A stretch of 64,000 nucleotides of DNA from Bacillota bacterium (GCA_023386495.1 JAEWJS010000132.1:75540-139539); one strand, 5' to 3'; positions 25,587 to 35,517 are shown, numbered from the stretch's first letter. Notes: generated by a model from the letters alone, not told the origin. Program-made: numbers and translations.

Positions 25587-27236
25587 ATGAAGAGCAGGAA
25601 TCTCGTATCGCTAGTAATGGCTGTCTTCATGGTTGCCGGCCTGCTGGCCGGCTGCGCAGACAACGGTAATAACAAGACGGATAAGGGCAGTGAGGCAAGC
25701 AGCAAGACGAATAACGCGGCGAAGAGCGAGAACACGGGCAGCGATGCCGCCGCAACGTCCGGCTTCGCCGAGCGGGTGACGCTGGAAATTCCGGTCTATG
25801 AGCGTGCATTCGAGGGCTGGAACGTCACCGACAACTTCTATACGCGCTGGATTCAGCAGGAATTTGGCGATAAGAACAATATCGAGGTCAAGTTCATTCC
25901 GATTACGCGAAGCAGCGAAGTGCAGGACTATGAGCAGCTTCTTGCCTCGCATAAGGCGCCGGACATCATCTTCCACTATGATATGCCGCAAGCGCTGGCC
26001 TACTATAGCGAGGACGTGATGCAGGAGCTGGACTATGACGAGATCGCGAAGTACGCGCCTACCTATTGGAAGAACATGAGCGCCACGATCGAGGAATACG
26101 GCAAGGTGGACGGGAAAAATATTTTCTTCTTCGCCAAGCGCCCTGCCGTGGACAACTTCGCGACGCTGATCCGGAAGGACTGGGTGGAGAAGGTCGGCAT
26201 GAAGGTGGAGGATCTCAATTCGCTGGAGAAGTATAACGAACTGCTGGCGAAGTGGAAGGAAGCGGGGATCGGCGTCGGCGCCGAGAGCTTGAAGAAGAAT
26301 AACTATAACTTCAACTATGCTTTCCGCGATTGGCCGATCGACGAGAAGGAGCGCGCGCTCTATTCGGATCTCGGCGTAGCCGACCTGACGACTGCAGCGA
26401 CAGAGCGCTATCTGCGGAACTTGAATTATCAATACAACAACGGTCTCATCGATAAGGAATTCTATCTGCGCGATGACGACAACAAGATCAAGGCGGAATT
26501 CGTGGCCGGGAAGACAGGCACGTACGGCGTGTATCTCACGAACAATCTCGACGTGATCGAGGCAACCAAGAAGAACAATCCGGATGCGGAATTCGCGTTG
26601 CAGAACCCGCTGGCAGGCGTTCCGTATGGGATGAAGCCGCAAGGGCGCGCTTACTGGCCGTTCGGGTTCATCATGGGCATTAATTATGAATCCACTGACG
26701 ACGAACGCGCCGCGGTCTGGATGTATCTGGAGTGGATGAGTCAGCCCGATAACCTGTTCTTCCTGCAGAACGGCGTAGAAGGCCAGAACTATACGCTCGA
26801 TTCCGACGGCATTGCCGTGAAGAACGCGGATTACGCAGGCGAATCGGTCCTGTCGCAGAACAATAACAAGGACTATTGGGCGCTTGTAACCGAGGCAGCC
26901 GAGTACGCAGACCCGGCGATTACGCGCAAGGCGCACCTTCGCAACTGGTCGCCGCCAGGCTACGAGCACTTGGCAGAAGAGCTTCTCGTGAACTATGATA
27001 AGTATGCGGAATACCGGACGCCGGATGCGCTGTTCACCGTCGCGCTCGATAAAGTAAGCGAATACAAGGCAGATCTTAACTCGCTCTTCCAAGAGCTGTA
27101 CGTGAAGATCGCCCTCGCACCGGAAGCGGAGTTCGATGCCGTGTACGAGGCTGCCAAGAAGACCTACCTGCAGTCGGGCTATCAAGAGATTCTGGACGAG
27201 AAGCAAGCTGCAATCGACGCGGGCCAATACAACTAA
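25587..27236 (+). CDS. Extracellular solute-binding lipoprotein (LplA/YtcQ-like)
   Basis: 549 residues from ATG 25587. The lipoprotein signal peptide ends in the lipobox LLAGC, so the mature protein is anchored by its N-terminal cysteine. A low-complexity Lys/Ser/Asn/Thr linker leads to a family-1 solute-binding domain of the size usual for Paenibacillus oligosaccharide binders (about 500-560). It delivers substrate to the two permeases. A GH105 gene downstream points to pectin or rhamnogalacturonan fragments (inference). Confidence 0.93.
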   Translation: MKSRNLVSLVMAVFMVAGLLAGCADNGNNKTDKGSEASSKTNNAAKSENTGSDAAATSGFAERVTLEIPVYERAFEGWNVTDNFYTRWIQQEFGDKNNIEVKFIPITRSSEVQDYEQLLASHKAPDIIFHYDMPQALAYYSEDVMQELDYDEIAKYAPTYWKNMSATIEEYGKVDGKNIFFFAKRPAVDNFATLIRKDWVEKVGMKVEDLNSLEKYNELLAKWKEAGIGVGAESLKKNNYNFNYAFRDWPIDEKERALYSDLGVADLTTAATERYLRNLNYQYNNGLIDKEFYLRDDDNKIKAEFVAGKTGTYGVYLTNNLDVIEATKKNNPDAEFALQNPLAGVPYGMKPQGRAYWPFGFIMGINYESTDDERAAVWMYLEWMSQPDNLFFLQNGVEGQNYTLDSDGIAVKNADYAGESVLSQNNNKDYWALVTEAAEYADPAITRKAHLRNWSPPGYEHLAEELLVNYDKYAEYRTPDALFTVALDKVSEYKADLNSLFQELYVKIALAPEAEFDAVYEAAKKTYLQSGYQEILDEKQAAIDAGQYN

Positions 27237-27262
27237 GCGACTGCATATCGATCAATCATGCC

Positions 27263-27285
27263 AGCCCCTGCTTCCGGCAGGGGCT
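27263..27285 (+). promoter_or_regulatory. Intercistronic hairpin between binding protein and GH105 gene
   Basis: AGCCCCTGC (27263-27271) / GCAGGGGCT (27277-27285) with a five-base loop and no T-run. Such hairpins after binding-protein genes stabilise the upstream message or partly stop transcription, so that less enzyme than binding protein is made (known pattern, inferred here). Confidence 0.55.
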
Positions 27286-27306
27286 ATGGCCGGGGAGAGG
27301 GAGTTC

Positions 27307-28338
27307 ATGAAACTTCAAGCAGATCAGGCGGTATTGCGAGAGACGATCGGACGCGTCGTCGATTATACCTTCGGCATGGACCTGACGTGGGACTGGCCAT
27401 GCGGCGTCGCCTACTACGGGGTTAGCCGCGCCTATGAGGTTACCGGGGAGAAGGCGTATCTGGAGCAGATGGCTGCGTGGTGCGATGAATACATCGAAGC
27501 GGGTCTCCCGGTATGGACCGTGAATGCTTGCGCGATGGGGCATATGCTGGTGACGCTCTACGAAGAGACCGGGGAGCAAAAATATCTGGATCTAATCCTC
27601 AGCAAGGTGGATTATCTCGAGAACCATGCCCTGCGCTTCGGCGATCGCGTCCTGCAGCATACCGTGTCGGCCAAGAATGATTTTCCGGAGCAGTGCTGGG
27701 CCGATACGTTGTTCATGGCCGCTTACTTCCTGCTGCGCGTAGGGGTGCTGCTCGATAAGAAGCCGCTCATCGACGATGCGCTGCATCAGTACTTCTGGCA
27801 TATCAATTACTTGCAGGATGAGAACAGCGGGCTATGGTATCATGGCTATAATCATATCAACAAGGATCACATGTCCGGCATCTATTGGGCGCGCGCCAAT
27901 GCTTGGGCGGCGTATACGATGTCGCGTGCGGCCAAGGGGCTGCCGGAAGCCTATCTGTACCCGCCGATGATGCATATATGGAGCTCGCTGCGGGATCAGC
28001 TGGGCGCCATTAAGAAGCTTCAGCATGACGACGGCCTGTGGGGTACAGTCCTCGATTATCCGGAAGCCTATGGCGAGGTATCAGCCACGGCGGGCATTGC
28101 CGCAGCGATGGTAACCCAGAATAATCCGCTGCATGGCAAGTATGTCCAGCGTGCGCTGGACGGCGTGCTCGCGAATATCGCCGACAACGGGCGGGTCATG
28201 AACGTATCCGGCGGCACGGCGGTCATGAACGATATCGCAGGGTATCTCGGCATCGACAGGAAGTGGGCCCAGGGCTGGGGGCAGGGATTGGCGCTGGCCT
28301 TCCTGACGGCCGTGCTAGAGATGCAGCAGCAGGACTGA
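27307..28338 (+). CDS. Glycoside hydrolase family 105, unsaturated rhamnogalacturonyl hydrolase (YteR-like)
   Basis: 343 residues from ATG 27307 (GGGGAGAGGGAG upstream). An (alpha/alpha)6-barrel family 105 enzyme: MDLTWDWPCGVAYYG near the N-terminus, the general-acid aspartate Asp133 in CWADTLFMA, HGYN and WARANAWAAYTMS in the middle, and VSGGTAVMNDIAGY near the end. It hydrolyses the unsaturated galacturonyl residue left by pectate or rhamnogalacturonan lyases, probably in the cytoplasm since no signal peptide is present. Last gene of the uptake operon. Confidence 0.9.
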   Translation: MKLQADQAVLRETIGRVVDYTFGMDLTWDWPCGVAYYGVSRAYEVTGEKAYLEQMAAWCDEYIEAGLPVWTVNACAMGHMLVTLYEETGEQKYLDLILSKVDYLENHALRFGDRVLQHTVSAKNDFPEQCWADTLFMAAYFLLRVGVLLDKKPLIDDALHQYFWHINYLQDENSGLWYHGYNHINKDHMSGIYWARANAWAAYTMSRAAKGLPEAYLYPPMMHIWSSLRDQLGAIKKLQHDDGLWGTVLDYPEAYGEVSATAGIAAAMVTQNNPLHGKYVQRALDGVLANIADNGRVMNVSGGTAVMNDIAGYLGIDRKWAQGWGQGLALAFLTAVLEMQQQD

Positions 28339-28350
28339 TCGATCAGCTGT

Positions 28351-28385
28351 CATGACGCTTGCCCGAAGCATAGGCAAGCGTCATG
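28351..28385 (+). terminator. Terminator of the sugar uptake operon
   Basis: CATGACGCTTGCC (28351-28363) pairs exactly with GGCAAGCGTCATG (28373-28385). The tail GCTATTACC is only moderately T-rich. Confidence 0.65.
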
Positions 28386-28423
28386 GCTATTACCTACCTC
28401 TATTGATATAGGATGATGGTGCC

Positions 28424-31051
28424 TTGAAAGAGTACCCGTTACTCCATACCAAACTGCATATCCCCCAGCCGCGGCCGGCGACCATCCATCGGCCACGCTT
28501 ATTCGAGCGGTTGAACGAGGGCCTGCATCGCAAGTTAACGCTCGTGTCGGCGCCAGCCGGCTACGGCAAGACCACGCTGATCAGCGACTGGGCCGCCGGA
28601 TGCGGCCGAAGCGTCGCGTGGTTCTCGGTGTCCGGGCATGACAATGATCTCGCGCAATTCCTCTCCTATTTCATTACCGCCCTACAAACCATCGAGAAGC
28701 AGATCGGCAATCGGTCATTGAACCTGCTCCAGTCTCAACAGTCCCCGCCAACGGAACTCATCCTCACTTATCTTCTGAACGAGATTCACTTGCTTCCTCA
28801 GCCATGCGTGCTTGTCCTGGAGGACTTGCATGCCATTCATTCAGCGTCCATTCTTGCAGCGATCCATTATATGCTGGACAATCTTCCGCCGCAGCTGCAC
28901 CTCGTGATCATTACCCGCCAGGACGCTAGTCTTGATGTAGCTCAGTTGCGCGTCCGAGATCAGCTGACGGAGCTGCGGGATGCGGACCTGCGGTTCACGG
29001 CTCATGAGGCAGCGGCGTTCCTGCGCGCGATGGGTCTGGAACTGTCTGCTGACGATATCGCCCTGCTCGAGGAGCGTACCGAGGGCTGGGCAGCGGGCCT
29101 GCAATTAGCCGCATTGTCGATGCGCGGGAGTGCGGATCACGCGGCGTTCATTCGCTCCTTCACAGGCAGCCATCCCCATGTCATGGAATACCTATTGGAA
29201 CAGGTCGTTCAGAAGCAGCCGGAGCACATGCAGACCTTCTTGATGCGCACGTCTATTCTTGACCGGATGTGCGGCTCGCTATGCGATGCCTTAATGGACG
29301 GGGACGTGGAAGCCGGTATGCCGTCAGGCGACGAATTATTGCTCCAGCTGGAGCATGCGAACTTGTTCATCGTTGCGCTCGATCGTGAACAGCGTTGGTA
29401 CAGGTATCATCATCTCTTCGCGGAGCTATTGAGGCAAAGACTGCAGCGCAGGTCAGCGTCCGGTGCAGGGCTAGGCGTGGCTGAGCTGCATATTCGCGCC
29501 AGTGAATGGTATGAGCGAGAGGGGCATGACGCAGAAGCGTTCCAGCATGCTGCTGCCGCGTATGATATCGAGCGGGCCGAACGGCTAGTCGAAGGCCGTG
29601 GGATGCCGCTGTATCTGCGGGGGTTGATGATGCCTGTACAGCATTGGCTGGAATCGTTGGATCGATCGGTGTTGGATGAGCGCCCCTCCTTATGGGTGGC
29701 TTATGCATGGACGCTGACCATGTCCGGTCAGCCGGTCAGCCATGTGGAGGACAAGCTCAGGTCGGCTGAATCGGTCTTGCAGAGACGGGAGCCGGACGAA
29801 CAGACGCGCGACCTTGCTGGGCGGATCGCTGTCGTGCAGGCGATGCTGGCGATTCCCCTGAATCAAGTGGATGTGATGATGCGTAAGTCCCGGCAAGCGT
29901 TGGCGTTGCTGCATTCCAGCAATCTGCCGATTCGTACCAGCGCGACATGGACGTTGGGGCTTGCCTGTCAGCTGCAGGGCGACTACGCCGCGGCAAGTCA
30001 AGCCTATCATGAGGCTATCGCGGCTAGCGCGGCGACAGGCAATCGGATGATCACCATCGCAGCCACGATCTGTCTAGGCCAAGTCCAAGAGGCCGAGAAT
30101 CGGCTTGAGCTGGCAGCCGAGACCTATCGGAGCGTATTGCAATCGGCAGGCGATCCGCCGCCACCCAACACATGCGAAGCGTATCTAGGCTTGGCGCGCA
30201 TTCATTATCAGTGGGACAATCTGGGCGAGGCGGAGCAGTATGCCCGATTGAGCGCCCAATTAGCCACGCATATCCAGACCATCGATACGCCTGCTGTCTG
30301 TTACGTATTGCTTGCAAGCGTGAGGCTTGCGCAAGGCGATCTGACCGGCGCAGCCGCCATGCTGGATCACGCCGAGCAATTCTTGCGTAGGCGGCAGCAG
30401 CCTGGGTATGCCACCTCGGCCATTATGGAAGTGCGCGTGCTTCTGCAGCTGGAGCGGGGGGATCTAGAGGCAGCCGCCAGAATGGCGGTAAGGGATGAGC
30501 CGTCGGTTAGCCGAGTGCGTGTCCTATTAACGCAAGGAGACGCTGCTGCGGCAATCGCGATGCTGGATAAGCTTATGGAACAGGTCCAGAATCATGAGAT
30601 GCCCAAGCTGCGGCTCTTGCTTGCGATCGCCTATGATGCCCAAGGCCAGCAGGATGAGGCGCTCCGAATCGTGGAGGAAGTGTTCGCGTATGGCGCAGCC
30701 GGAGGCTGCATTCGGCTATTCGCAGACGAAGGCAAGCCGATGCGGAGCCTGCTGGCTGAAGCGGCGGCTCGCGGCATCATGCCGGACTATGCCGGCAAGC
30801 TTATGCTTGCGTTCCGCAGGCAGGATCAGCCTTCAGCAGCGCGTAAGCCGGCGTGGATCGAACCGCTGAGCAAGCGTGAATTGCTCGTTTTGCAGCTGAT
30901 CGCGCAAGGCTGCTCGAACCGCGAGATCGGCGAGCGGCTGTTCCTCGCAGAGGATACGGTCAAAGGGTACAATCGCCGTATCTTCGGCAAGCTTCAAGTG
31001 CAGCGGCGTACGGAAGCGGTCGCTCGCGCCCGCGAGTGGGGGTTCATCTAA
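28424..31051 (+). CDS. MalT-like large ATP-binding LuxR regulator (LAL/STAND)
   Basis: 875 residues from TTG 28424. N-terminal HTKLHIPQPRPATIHRPRL is the MalT family opening; Walker A is SAPAGYGKTT (about 41-50) and LVLEDLHAI is Walker B. A long TPR-like helical region (about 340-790) follows, then a LuxR HTH (about 808-872, LSKRELLVLQLIAQGCSNRE). STAND regulators oligomerise on ATP and an inducer and activate transcription. The MDR oxidoreductase 111 bases downstream is the closest possible target. Confidence 0.9.
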   Translation: MKEYPLLHTKLHIPQPRPATIHRPRLFERLNEGLHRKLTLVSAPAGYGKTTLISDWAAGCGRSVAWFSVSGHDNDLAQFLSYFITALQTIEKQIGNRSLNLLQSQQSPPTELILTYLLNEIHLLPQPCVLVLEDLHAIHSASILAAIHYMLDNLPPQLHLVIITRQDASLDVAQLRVRDQLTELRDADLRFTAHEAAAFLRAMGLELSADDIALLEERTEGWAAGLQLAALSMRGSADHAAFIRSFTGSHPHVMEYLLEQVVQKQPEHMQTFLMRTSILDRMCGSLCDALMDGDVEAGMPSGDELLLQLEHANLFIVALDREQRWYRYHHLFAELLRQRLQRRSASGAGLGVAELHIRASEWYEREGHDAEAFQHAAAAYDIERAERLVEGRGMPLYLRGLMMPVQHWLESLDRSVLDERPSLWVAYAWTLTMSGQPVSHVEDKLRSAESVLQRREPDEQTRDLAGRIAVVQAMLAIPLNQVDVMMRKSRQALALLHSSNLPIRTSATWTLGLACQLQGDYAAASQAYHEAIAASAATGNRMITIAATICLGQVQEAENRLELAAETYRSVLQSAGDPPPPNTCEAYLGLARIHYQWDNLGEAEQYARLSAQLATHIQTIDTPAVCYVLLASVRLAQGDLTGAAAMLDHAEQFLRRRQQPGYATSAIMEVRVLLQLERGDLEAAARMAVRDEPSVSRVRVLLTQGDAAAAIAMLDKLMEQVQNHEMPKLRLLLAIAYDAQGQQDEALRIVEEVFAYGAAGGCIRLFADEGKPMRSLLAEAAARGIMPDYAGKLMLAFRRQDQPSAARKPAWIEPLSKRELLVLQLIAQGCSNREIGERLFLAEDTVKGYNRRIFGKLQVQRRTEAVARAREWGFI

Positions 31052-31162
31052 TTCCAGGAAGTTAACACCTTCGTGTCTACTGTCCCTGCAGCATATTCTC
31101 TACAATTAGGGGATAAGGAGCCGGCATTCGGCTTCAGATTGTTGCAGATGAGGTGACGAAAG

Positions 31163-32131
31163 ATGAAAACAATCATGCATCAGAAATACGGTTCTCCCGA
31201 TGTGCTGCATTTGGTCGAGGCGGAGACGCCTGTTCCTCAGGAACATGAAGTCGTTATTCAGCTGTACGCCACGACGGCAACGGCAGTGGATTGTGCCTTC
31301 CGCCAAGGCAATCCTCCCGTCGCAAGATTGTTCACAGGGCTCATGAGGCCGAAGCGGCCGATCCTAGGCTCCGTCGTGGCTGGGGAGATTATGGCAGTGG
31401 GCAGCAAGGTGAGCCGATTCAAGCCCGGAGATCGCGTGTACGGCGAAGGCCACAGCACATATGCCGAGTATGTATGCTTGCCGGAGAGCGCGGGGCTCAT
31501 GATTCTGCCGGCTGATGTTCGTTATGAGGAAGCGGCTGCGATTCCATATGGAGCGCTGACAGCTCTGCCCTGTCTCCGAGATTCAGGTAAGGTCCAGAAG
31601 GGACAGCATATTCTGATCAACGGCGCTTCCGGAGCCATCGGCACGTGCGCGGTCCAACTGGCCAAGTATTATGGAGCAACCGTGACCGGGGTGTGCAGTA
31701 CCGATAATCTGGCACTGGTGAAGTCGCTCGGAGCCGATAAGGTCATCGATTATACGGCAGAGGACTTCACGGACAAGACGCAAGCGTATGACATGATCTT
31801 CGATGTCGCAGGCAAGAGCTCTTTCGCACGCAGCGAGAAGGCATTGAAGCCGCATGGGACGTATCTGACGATCGTTTCGTCGCCCGCCATTATTTTTCAG
31901 CAGATGTGGACCTCGAAGCTCGGGAACGTCAAGGCGATGCTGGCCTTAACCGGCCTGCGGCCTGCAGCGGAGCGGCTCAAGGATCTCGCATTCATCACCG
32001 AGCTTCTCGACGCAGGCGCGCTTAAGGCCGTCATCGATCGATCCTATTCGCTGGAACAGATCGTCGATGCGCATCGTTACCTGGAAGCGGGGCATAAGAG
32101 AGGCAGCGTCGTCATAACCATTCGTGCTTGA
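31163..32131 (+). CDS. MDR-superfamily NAD(P)-dependent quinone/alcohol oxidoreductase
   Basis: 322 residues, non-zinc medium-chain reductase of the quinone oxidoreductase type. GroES-like N-terminal domain with LGSVVAGEIMAVGSKVSRFKPGDRVYG; Rossmann motif INGASGAIGTCAVQLAKYYGA (about 150-170); C-terminal SYSLEQIVDAHRYLEAGHKRG. It lacks the catalytic-zinc cysteine of alcohol dehydrogenases, so enone, quinone or aldehyde reduction is more likely. GAGGTGACG precedes ATG 31163. Confidence 0.88.
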   Translation: MKTIMHQKYGSPDVLHLVEAETPVPQEHEVVIQLYATTATAVDCAFRQGNPPVARLFTGLMRPKRPILGSVVAGEIMAVGSKVSRFKPGDRVYGEGHSTYAEYVCLPESAGLMILPADVRYEEAAAIPYGALTALPCLRDSGKVQKGQHILINGASGAIGTCAVQLAKYYGATVTGVCSTDNLALVKSLGADKVIDYTAEDFTDKTQAYDMIFDVAGKSSFARSEKALKPHGTYLTIVSSPAIIFQQMWTSKLGNVKAMLALTGLRPAAERLKDLAFITELLDAGALKAVIDRSYSLEQIVDAHRYLEAGHKRGSVVITIRA

Positions 32132-32202
32132 CACGTGCGCTACGGCTGAAACATTCCTGCAGCTCTTCGCGTCTATGACCGGAGAGGGAGGCGAGAGGCA
32201 GA

Positions 32203-33984
32203 ATGAATATACGTAATGCCCTGGTTACCATAGGCTTATGCGCAGGCTTAATCGGCGGCATGCCGGCCTATGCGGAGGATACCGCGATGAAGAGGCCGCT
32301 CCGCGAAGCATTCGATCAGACGGTTATCGTGCCGTTCCAATATCAAGGCAAAGCATTCGTGAACGGTCAGAAAATGGACGTATTCGGAGATTACTCGATC
32401 GTGCAGCGAAATGGGCGCGTACTCGTCCCGATTAGGTTAATGAGCTACTTGGCGACGCAAGTCGACTATGAGCAAGGGTATTGGGAGGCCTCTTGGCAGG
32501 CGCATCTGCCGAACGAGGTGCTGCTCACGAATGCCAAGCAGAAGAAGACGATCAAGTTCACGGTGAACGACAAGACGATGCTGGTCAATAATGTGCCGCA
32601 TGAGATGGATGTCGCGCCGCAGACGGTCGACGGCCGGATCGTGCTGCCGCTGCGAAGCGCCGCTGAAGCGCTGGGCAAGCAGATCGATTGGCTGGACGGC
32701 CTGATCCTGATGGGCGACGAGCCCGTTCATCTGCAGCATCCAGAGACGAAGGCGATCGTGCCGAGCATTAAGGCCCAAATCGAAGACAAGCGGCAGTTTG
32801 TCGATTATGATAAGATGGTAAGTCCGCTCACGAAGCTCGGGAATGCGAGCTATTATGTGAAGCGGACGTATCACGCCACGGGCGTAACTGAGACATTGAT
32901 GAGGCGGGAGGACGGCAAGCGGGAAGGGACTGCATTGAAGCTGCCGAACGGTGCCGGGCTTTCCGATGCGAAGCTGGTCGGTCAGGAGCTGTTCTATATC
33001 GCGACGGTCGACGATCAAGGGACCCTGTATGCACATGACTTGCAGAAGGATCAGTCGCGCCGAATCGCGGCGATCGGCACCTGGGATCCATCGTGGGGAT
33101 GGCTGGGCGAGGTGCAATACGTTGATGGACAGCTGTATGTCATCTTGCATAGAGGGGATAACACGATGGGCGGCGATTCCTTGTATCGGATGTTGAACGG
33201 CGAATTCCAGCATGTGGCGGATGCCAAAAGCTTCAGCAATTCCATCATCGATGGTGAGGCGTTGTACGCGACCGATTTCCACCCGATGTTCGACCCCGCG
33301 AATAACCTCAACCGAACCGACATGGCGACGGGGCAGGAGACGGCACTCGGGCAGCCGGGTTATGCCTATGGTATCAATCGCAACATCAGCGATCAGAGCG
33401 TAAGCTACCGCACGGCGCAAGGGCTGTATGTGACAGGCAATTATCTCTATACGCTGGGCTATCTAGAGGGCGACCGAGAAGACTTAAGCGCCGTCTATCG
33501 CATCAATCTGAACGATCAATCTCAGGTGAAGCTGACTTCACCGGCCAGCGCGTTCTGGATGGTGGAGGACGAGATCTACTATCTCGATGCGAATACAGGC
33601 AACCTCAAGGCTGTCCGTGCAGACGGCAGCAACGACCGCGTGCTCGTCAGTCAGAACGTGATGAACGTGCAGCTTCATGACGGAAGTCTATACTACACTG
33701 TGAACGCGGGCGGCTCCTCCTCATCCGAGGTCGGCATACTGTATCAGTACAAGACCGCGACGGGGCAGCAGCTGAAGCGCAGTGACAAGTCCGTAACTTC
33801 CTACTATGTTGGGAAGACAGGCTTGTACTACGTATCCAAGGGTTACGCTGCAGGCCTATACCGGGCGGAGCCGGACGGGCGCAATGTGCGGCTCGTGAAT
33901 GACAGTATCGAATCGGCGGCGGTGTCCGATGCGGGCGTGACCTACACGTTGACCTATGAGGAAGGCCTATTTGCCGTTCGATGA
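32203..33984 (+). CDS. Secreted copper-amine-oxidase-N stalk protein with DUF5050-like propeller
   Basis: 593 residues. A signal peptide ends near MPAYA-ED. Residues about 45-165 are a copper amine oxidase N-terminal (stalk) domain: NGRVLVPIRLMSYLATQVDY and VDGRIVLPLRSAAEALGKQI. The remaining 400 residues are repeated short beta units (LYAHDLQKDQSRRI, IYYLDANTGNLKAVRADGSN, GLYRAEPDGRNVRLV), as in DUF5050-type beta-propellers. In Paenibacillus such stalk proteins are surface proteins of unknown task; no oxidase domain is present. Confidence 0.82.
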   Translation: MNIRNALVTIGLCAGLIGGMPAYAEDTAMKRPLREAFDQTVIVPFQYQGKAFVNGQKMDVFGDYSIVQRNGRVLVPIRLMSYLATQVDYEQGYWEASWQAHLPNEVLLTNAKQKKTIKFTVNDKTMLVNNVPHEMDVAPQTVDGRIVLPLRSAAEALGKQIDWLDGLILMGDEPVHLQHPETKAIVPSIKAQIEDKRQFVDYDKMVSPLTKLGNASYYVKRTYHATGVTETLMRREDGKREGTALKLPNGAGLSDAKLVGQELFYIATVDDQGTLYAHDLQKDQSRRIAAIGTWDPSWGWLGEVQYVDGQLYVILHRGDNTMGGDSLYRMLNGEFQHVADAKSFSNSIIDGEALYATDFHPMFDPANNLNRTDMATGQETALGQPGYAYGINRNISDQSVSYRTAQGLYVTGNYLYTLGYLEGDREDLSAVYRINLNDQSQVKLTSPASAFWMVEDEIYYLDANTGNLKAVRADGSNDRVLVSQNVMNVQLHDGSLYYTVNAGGSSSSEVGILYQYKTATGQQLKRSDKSVTSYYVGKTGLYYVSKGYAAGLYRAEPDGRNVRLVNDSIESAAVSDAGVTYTLTYEEGLFAVR

Positions 33985-34011
33985 GACGCGGGCGCACTTC
34001 CCCCTGCCGCA

Positions 34012-34020
34012 TGCTATAAT
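34012..34020 (+). promoter_or_regulatory. Extended -10 promoter of the SGNH esterase gene
   Basis: TGCTATAAT: TG extension and a perfect TATAAT (34015-34020), no clear -35, 30 bases before the TTG start. Confidence 0.5.
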
Positions 34021-34049
34021 GCTAGCAAAAGGTCGAGGGGGAGTCACGA

Positions 34050-35177
34050 TTGAGCAGCAAGGATAAGCTGGCGGAATATGGACTATCCGACATCCAGCAC
34101 TTGAAGGTCCACGGTCGAACGACCGGGGACCTCTCGCCGCTGGCGCTATTCTGGACAGCCAGCGGGGTGGAATGGAATGCCAGAGGCTCTGAGCTGTGGG
34201 TAGAAGTCGAGGTCGATTACGCGGCTTACGAGCCGTGGATCAGCATTCTGGTGAACGATGTACCCGTGAGCAGGCAGATGCTCCCGGCCGGCCGCTATTG
34301 GGTTCCCGTGTTCAGGGGCATGGATCCGAATACGGTCAAAAATATCCGCATCGTCAAGGACGTGCAGGCGATGAGCGGTGACCCGCGCCATTCCCTGTTG
34401 ATTCACGCCGTGAAGTTCGACGGTGAGTTCCTGCCGATCGAGGACAAGCCGTGCCGCTTCGAATTCATCGGGGACAGCATCACGTCCGGGGAAGGCGCGA
34501 TCGGCGCGAAAGCCGAGGCGGATTGGATCCCGATGTGGTTCAGCGCCGTACACAATTACACCGCGATGACGGCTGCCGCCTTCAAGGCCGACTATCGCAT
34601 CATCTCGCAGAGCGGCTGGGGCGTACTCACGAGCTGGGACAACAACCCGCATGCGAGCATCCCGCAGTATTATGACCAAGTCTGCGGATTGCTGACAGGC
34701 GAGAAGAATGAGGCGTTAGGCGCCTTGCGGCCCAATGACTTCGAGGCTTGGCAGCCGGATGTCGTCGTCGTGAATTTGGGGACGAACGACGGCAGTGCCT
34801 TCAACACGCCGGAGTGGCGCGATCCTGCGACAGGCGAGTCGCATAAGCAGCGGATGAACGCGGACGGGTCCTACCATGAAGAAGATCTGCAGAAGTTCAT
34901 GGACGCGGTTGAGCAGTTCCTGGCTAAGATCAGAGGCCATAACAGCCAAGCGCATATTGTGTGGGCATACGGCATGCTTGGTCTGCCGATGATGCCCGCC
35001 ATTCGGCAGGCGGTGGATGCCTACATGGAACGAACAGGTGACAGCCGCATCTCAATCTGCGAACTGCCTGCTACGACGGAAGCGACCGTCGGCGCAAGGA
35101 CGCACCCGGGCGCACCGGCCCATGAGCAGGCTGCGGAGACGCTGACCGCACATATTCGCAACATACTAGAAGCTTAA
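34050..35177 (+). CDS. SGNH/GDSL hydrolase, carbohydrate esterase family 2-like
   Basis: 375 residues from TTG 34050 (GAGGGGGAG upstream). An N-terminal jelly-roll region (about 1-125) precedes an SGNH hydrolase domain: block I FIGDSITSGEG (nucleophile Ser), block III VVNLGTNDGSAF and a C-terminal THPGAPAHEQAAE carrying the catalytic His. Jelly roll plus SGNH is the layout of CE2 acetylxylan esterases. No signal peptide, so it may deacetylate imported oligosaccharides (inference). Confidence 0.82.
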   Translation: MSSKDKLAEYGLSDIQHLKVHGRTTGDLSPLALFWTASGVEWNARGSELWVEVEVDYAAYEPWISILVNDVPVSRQMLPAGRYWVPVFRGMDPNTVKNIRIVKDVQAMSGDPRHSLLIHAVKFDGEFLPIEDKPCRFEFIGDSITSGEGAIGAKAEADWIPMWFSAVHNYTAMTAAAFKADYRIISQSGWGVLTSWDNNPHASIPQYYDQVCGLLTGEKNEALGALRPNDFEAWQPDVVVVNLGTNDGSAFNTPEWRDPATGESHKQRMNADGSYHEEDLQKFMDAVEQFLAKIRGHNSQAHIVWAYGMLGLPMMPAIRQAVDAYMERTGDSRISICELPATTEATVGARTHPGAPAHEQAAETLTAHIRNILEA

Positions 35178-35182
35178 GCAAG

Positions 35183-35205
35183 AGGCCATCCGCGTTGGAT
35201 GGCCT
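35183..35205. terminator. Bidirectional terminator
   Basis: AGGCCATCC (35183-35191) / GGATGGCCT (35197-35205) between the convergent esterase gene and the radical SAM operon; AAGAGG on one side and TTACC on the other give short T-tracts in both directions. Confidence 0.65.
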
Positions 35206-35214
35206 TACCTATGT

Positions 35215-35517
35215 CTAATAATTCCCCAGCACAATGCCGAAGCAGGCGACGTTGATCAGTACCGTAACACCTGCACCGATGAGCAGTCCCTGCATCATGC
35301 CCTTGTTCTTCCGGCACAGAATCAAGGCAGGGATGAGGTACAGAAGCTGCGTGACGCTTATGAAGAAGAGGGCGATCGGGAACAAGAAGTTCAACAGATG
35401 GAGCAGCGCAAGCAGACCGATGCCCTTCCACACCTGACGCGTATGGCCCTCAGGCTTCGCCGGTTCTTTATTCGGTTCTTCCAATCGGCTCGCCTCCCGT
35501 TCTGAGCTTGAATTCAT
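35215..35517 (-). CDS. Small two- or three-helix membrane protein
   Basis: 100 residues. A charged N-terminal 30 residues rich in Glu, Lys and Pro precede hydrophobic segments at about 32-55, 57-68 and 76-97. Its first 50 bases overlap the end of the radical SAM gene in another frame, so translation is probably coupled. I do not recognise a family. As the third gene of the Lgt-like/radical SAM operon it may help anchor or assist those proteins (inference). Confidence 0.6.
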   Translation of the reverse strand: MNSSSEREASRLEEPNKEPAKPEGHTRQVWKGIGLLALLHLLNFLFPIALFFISVTQLLYLIPALILCRKNKGMMQGLLIGAGVTVLINVACFGIVLGNY

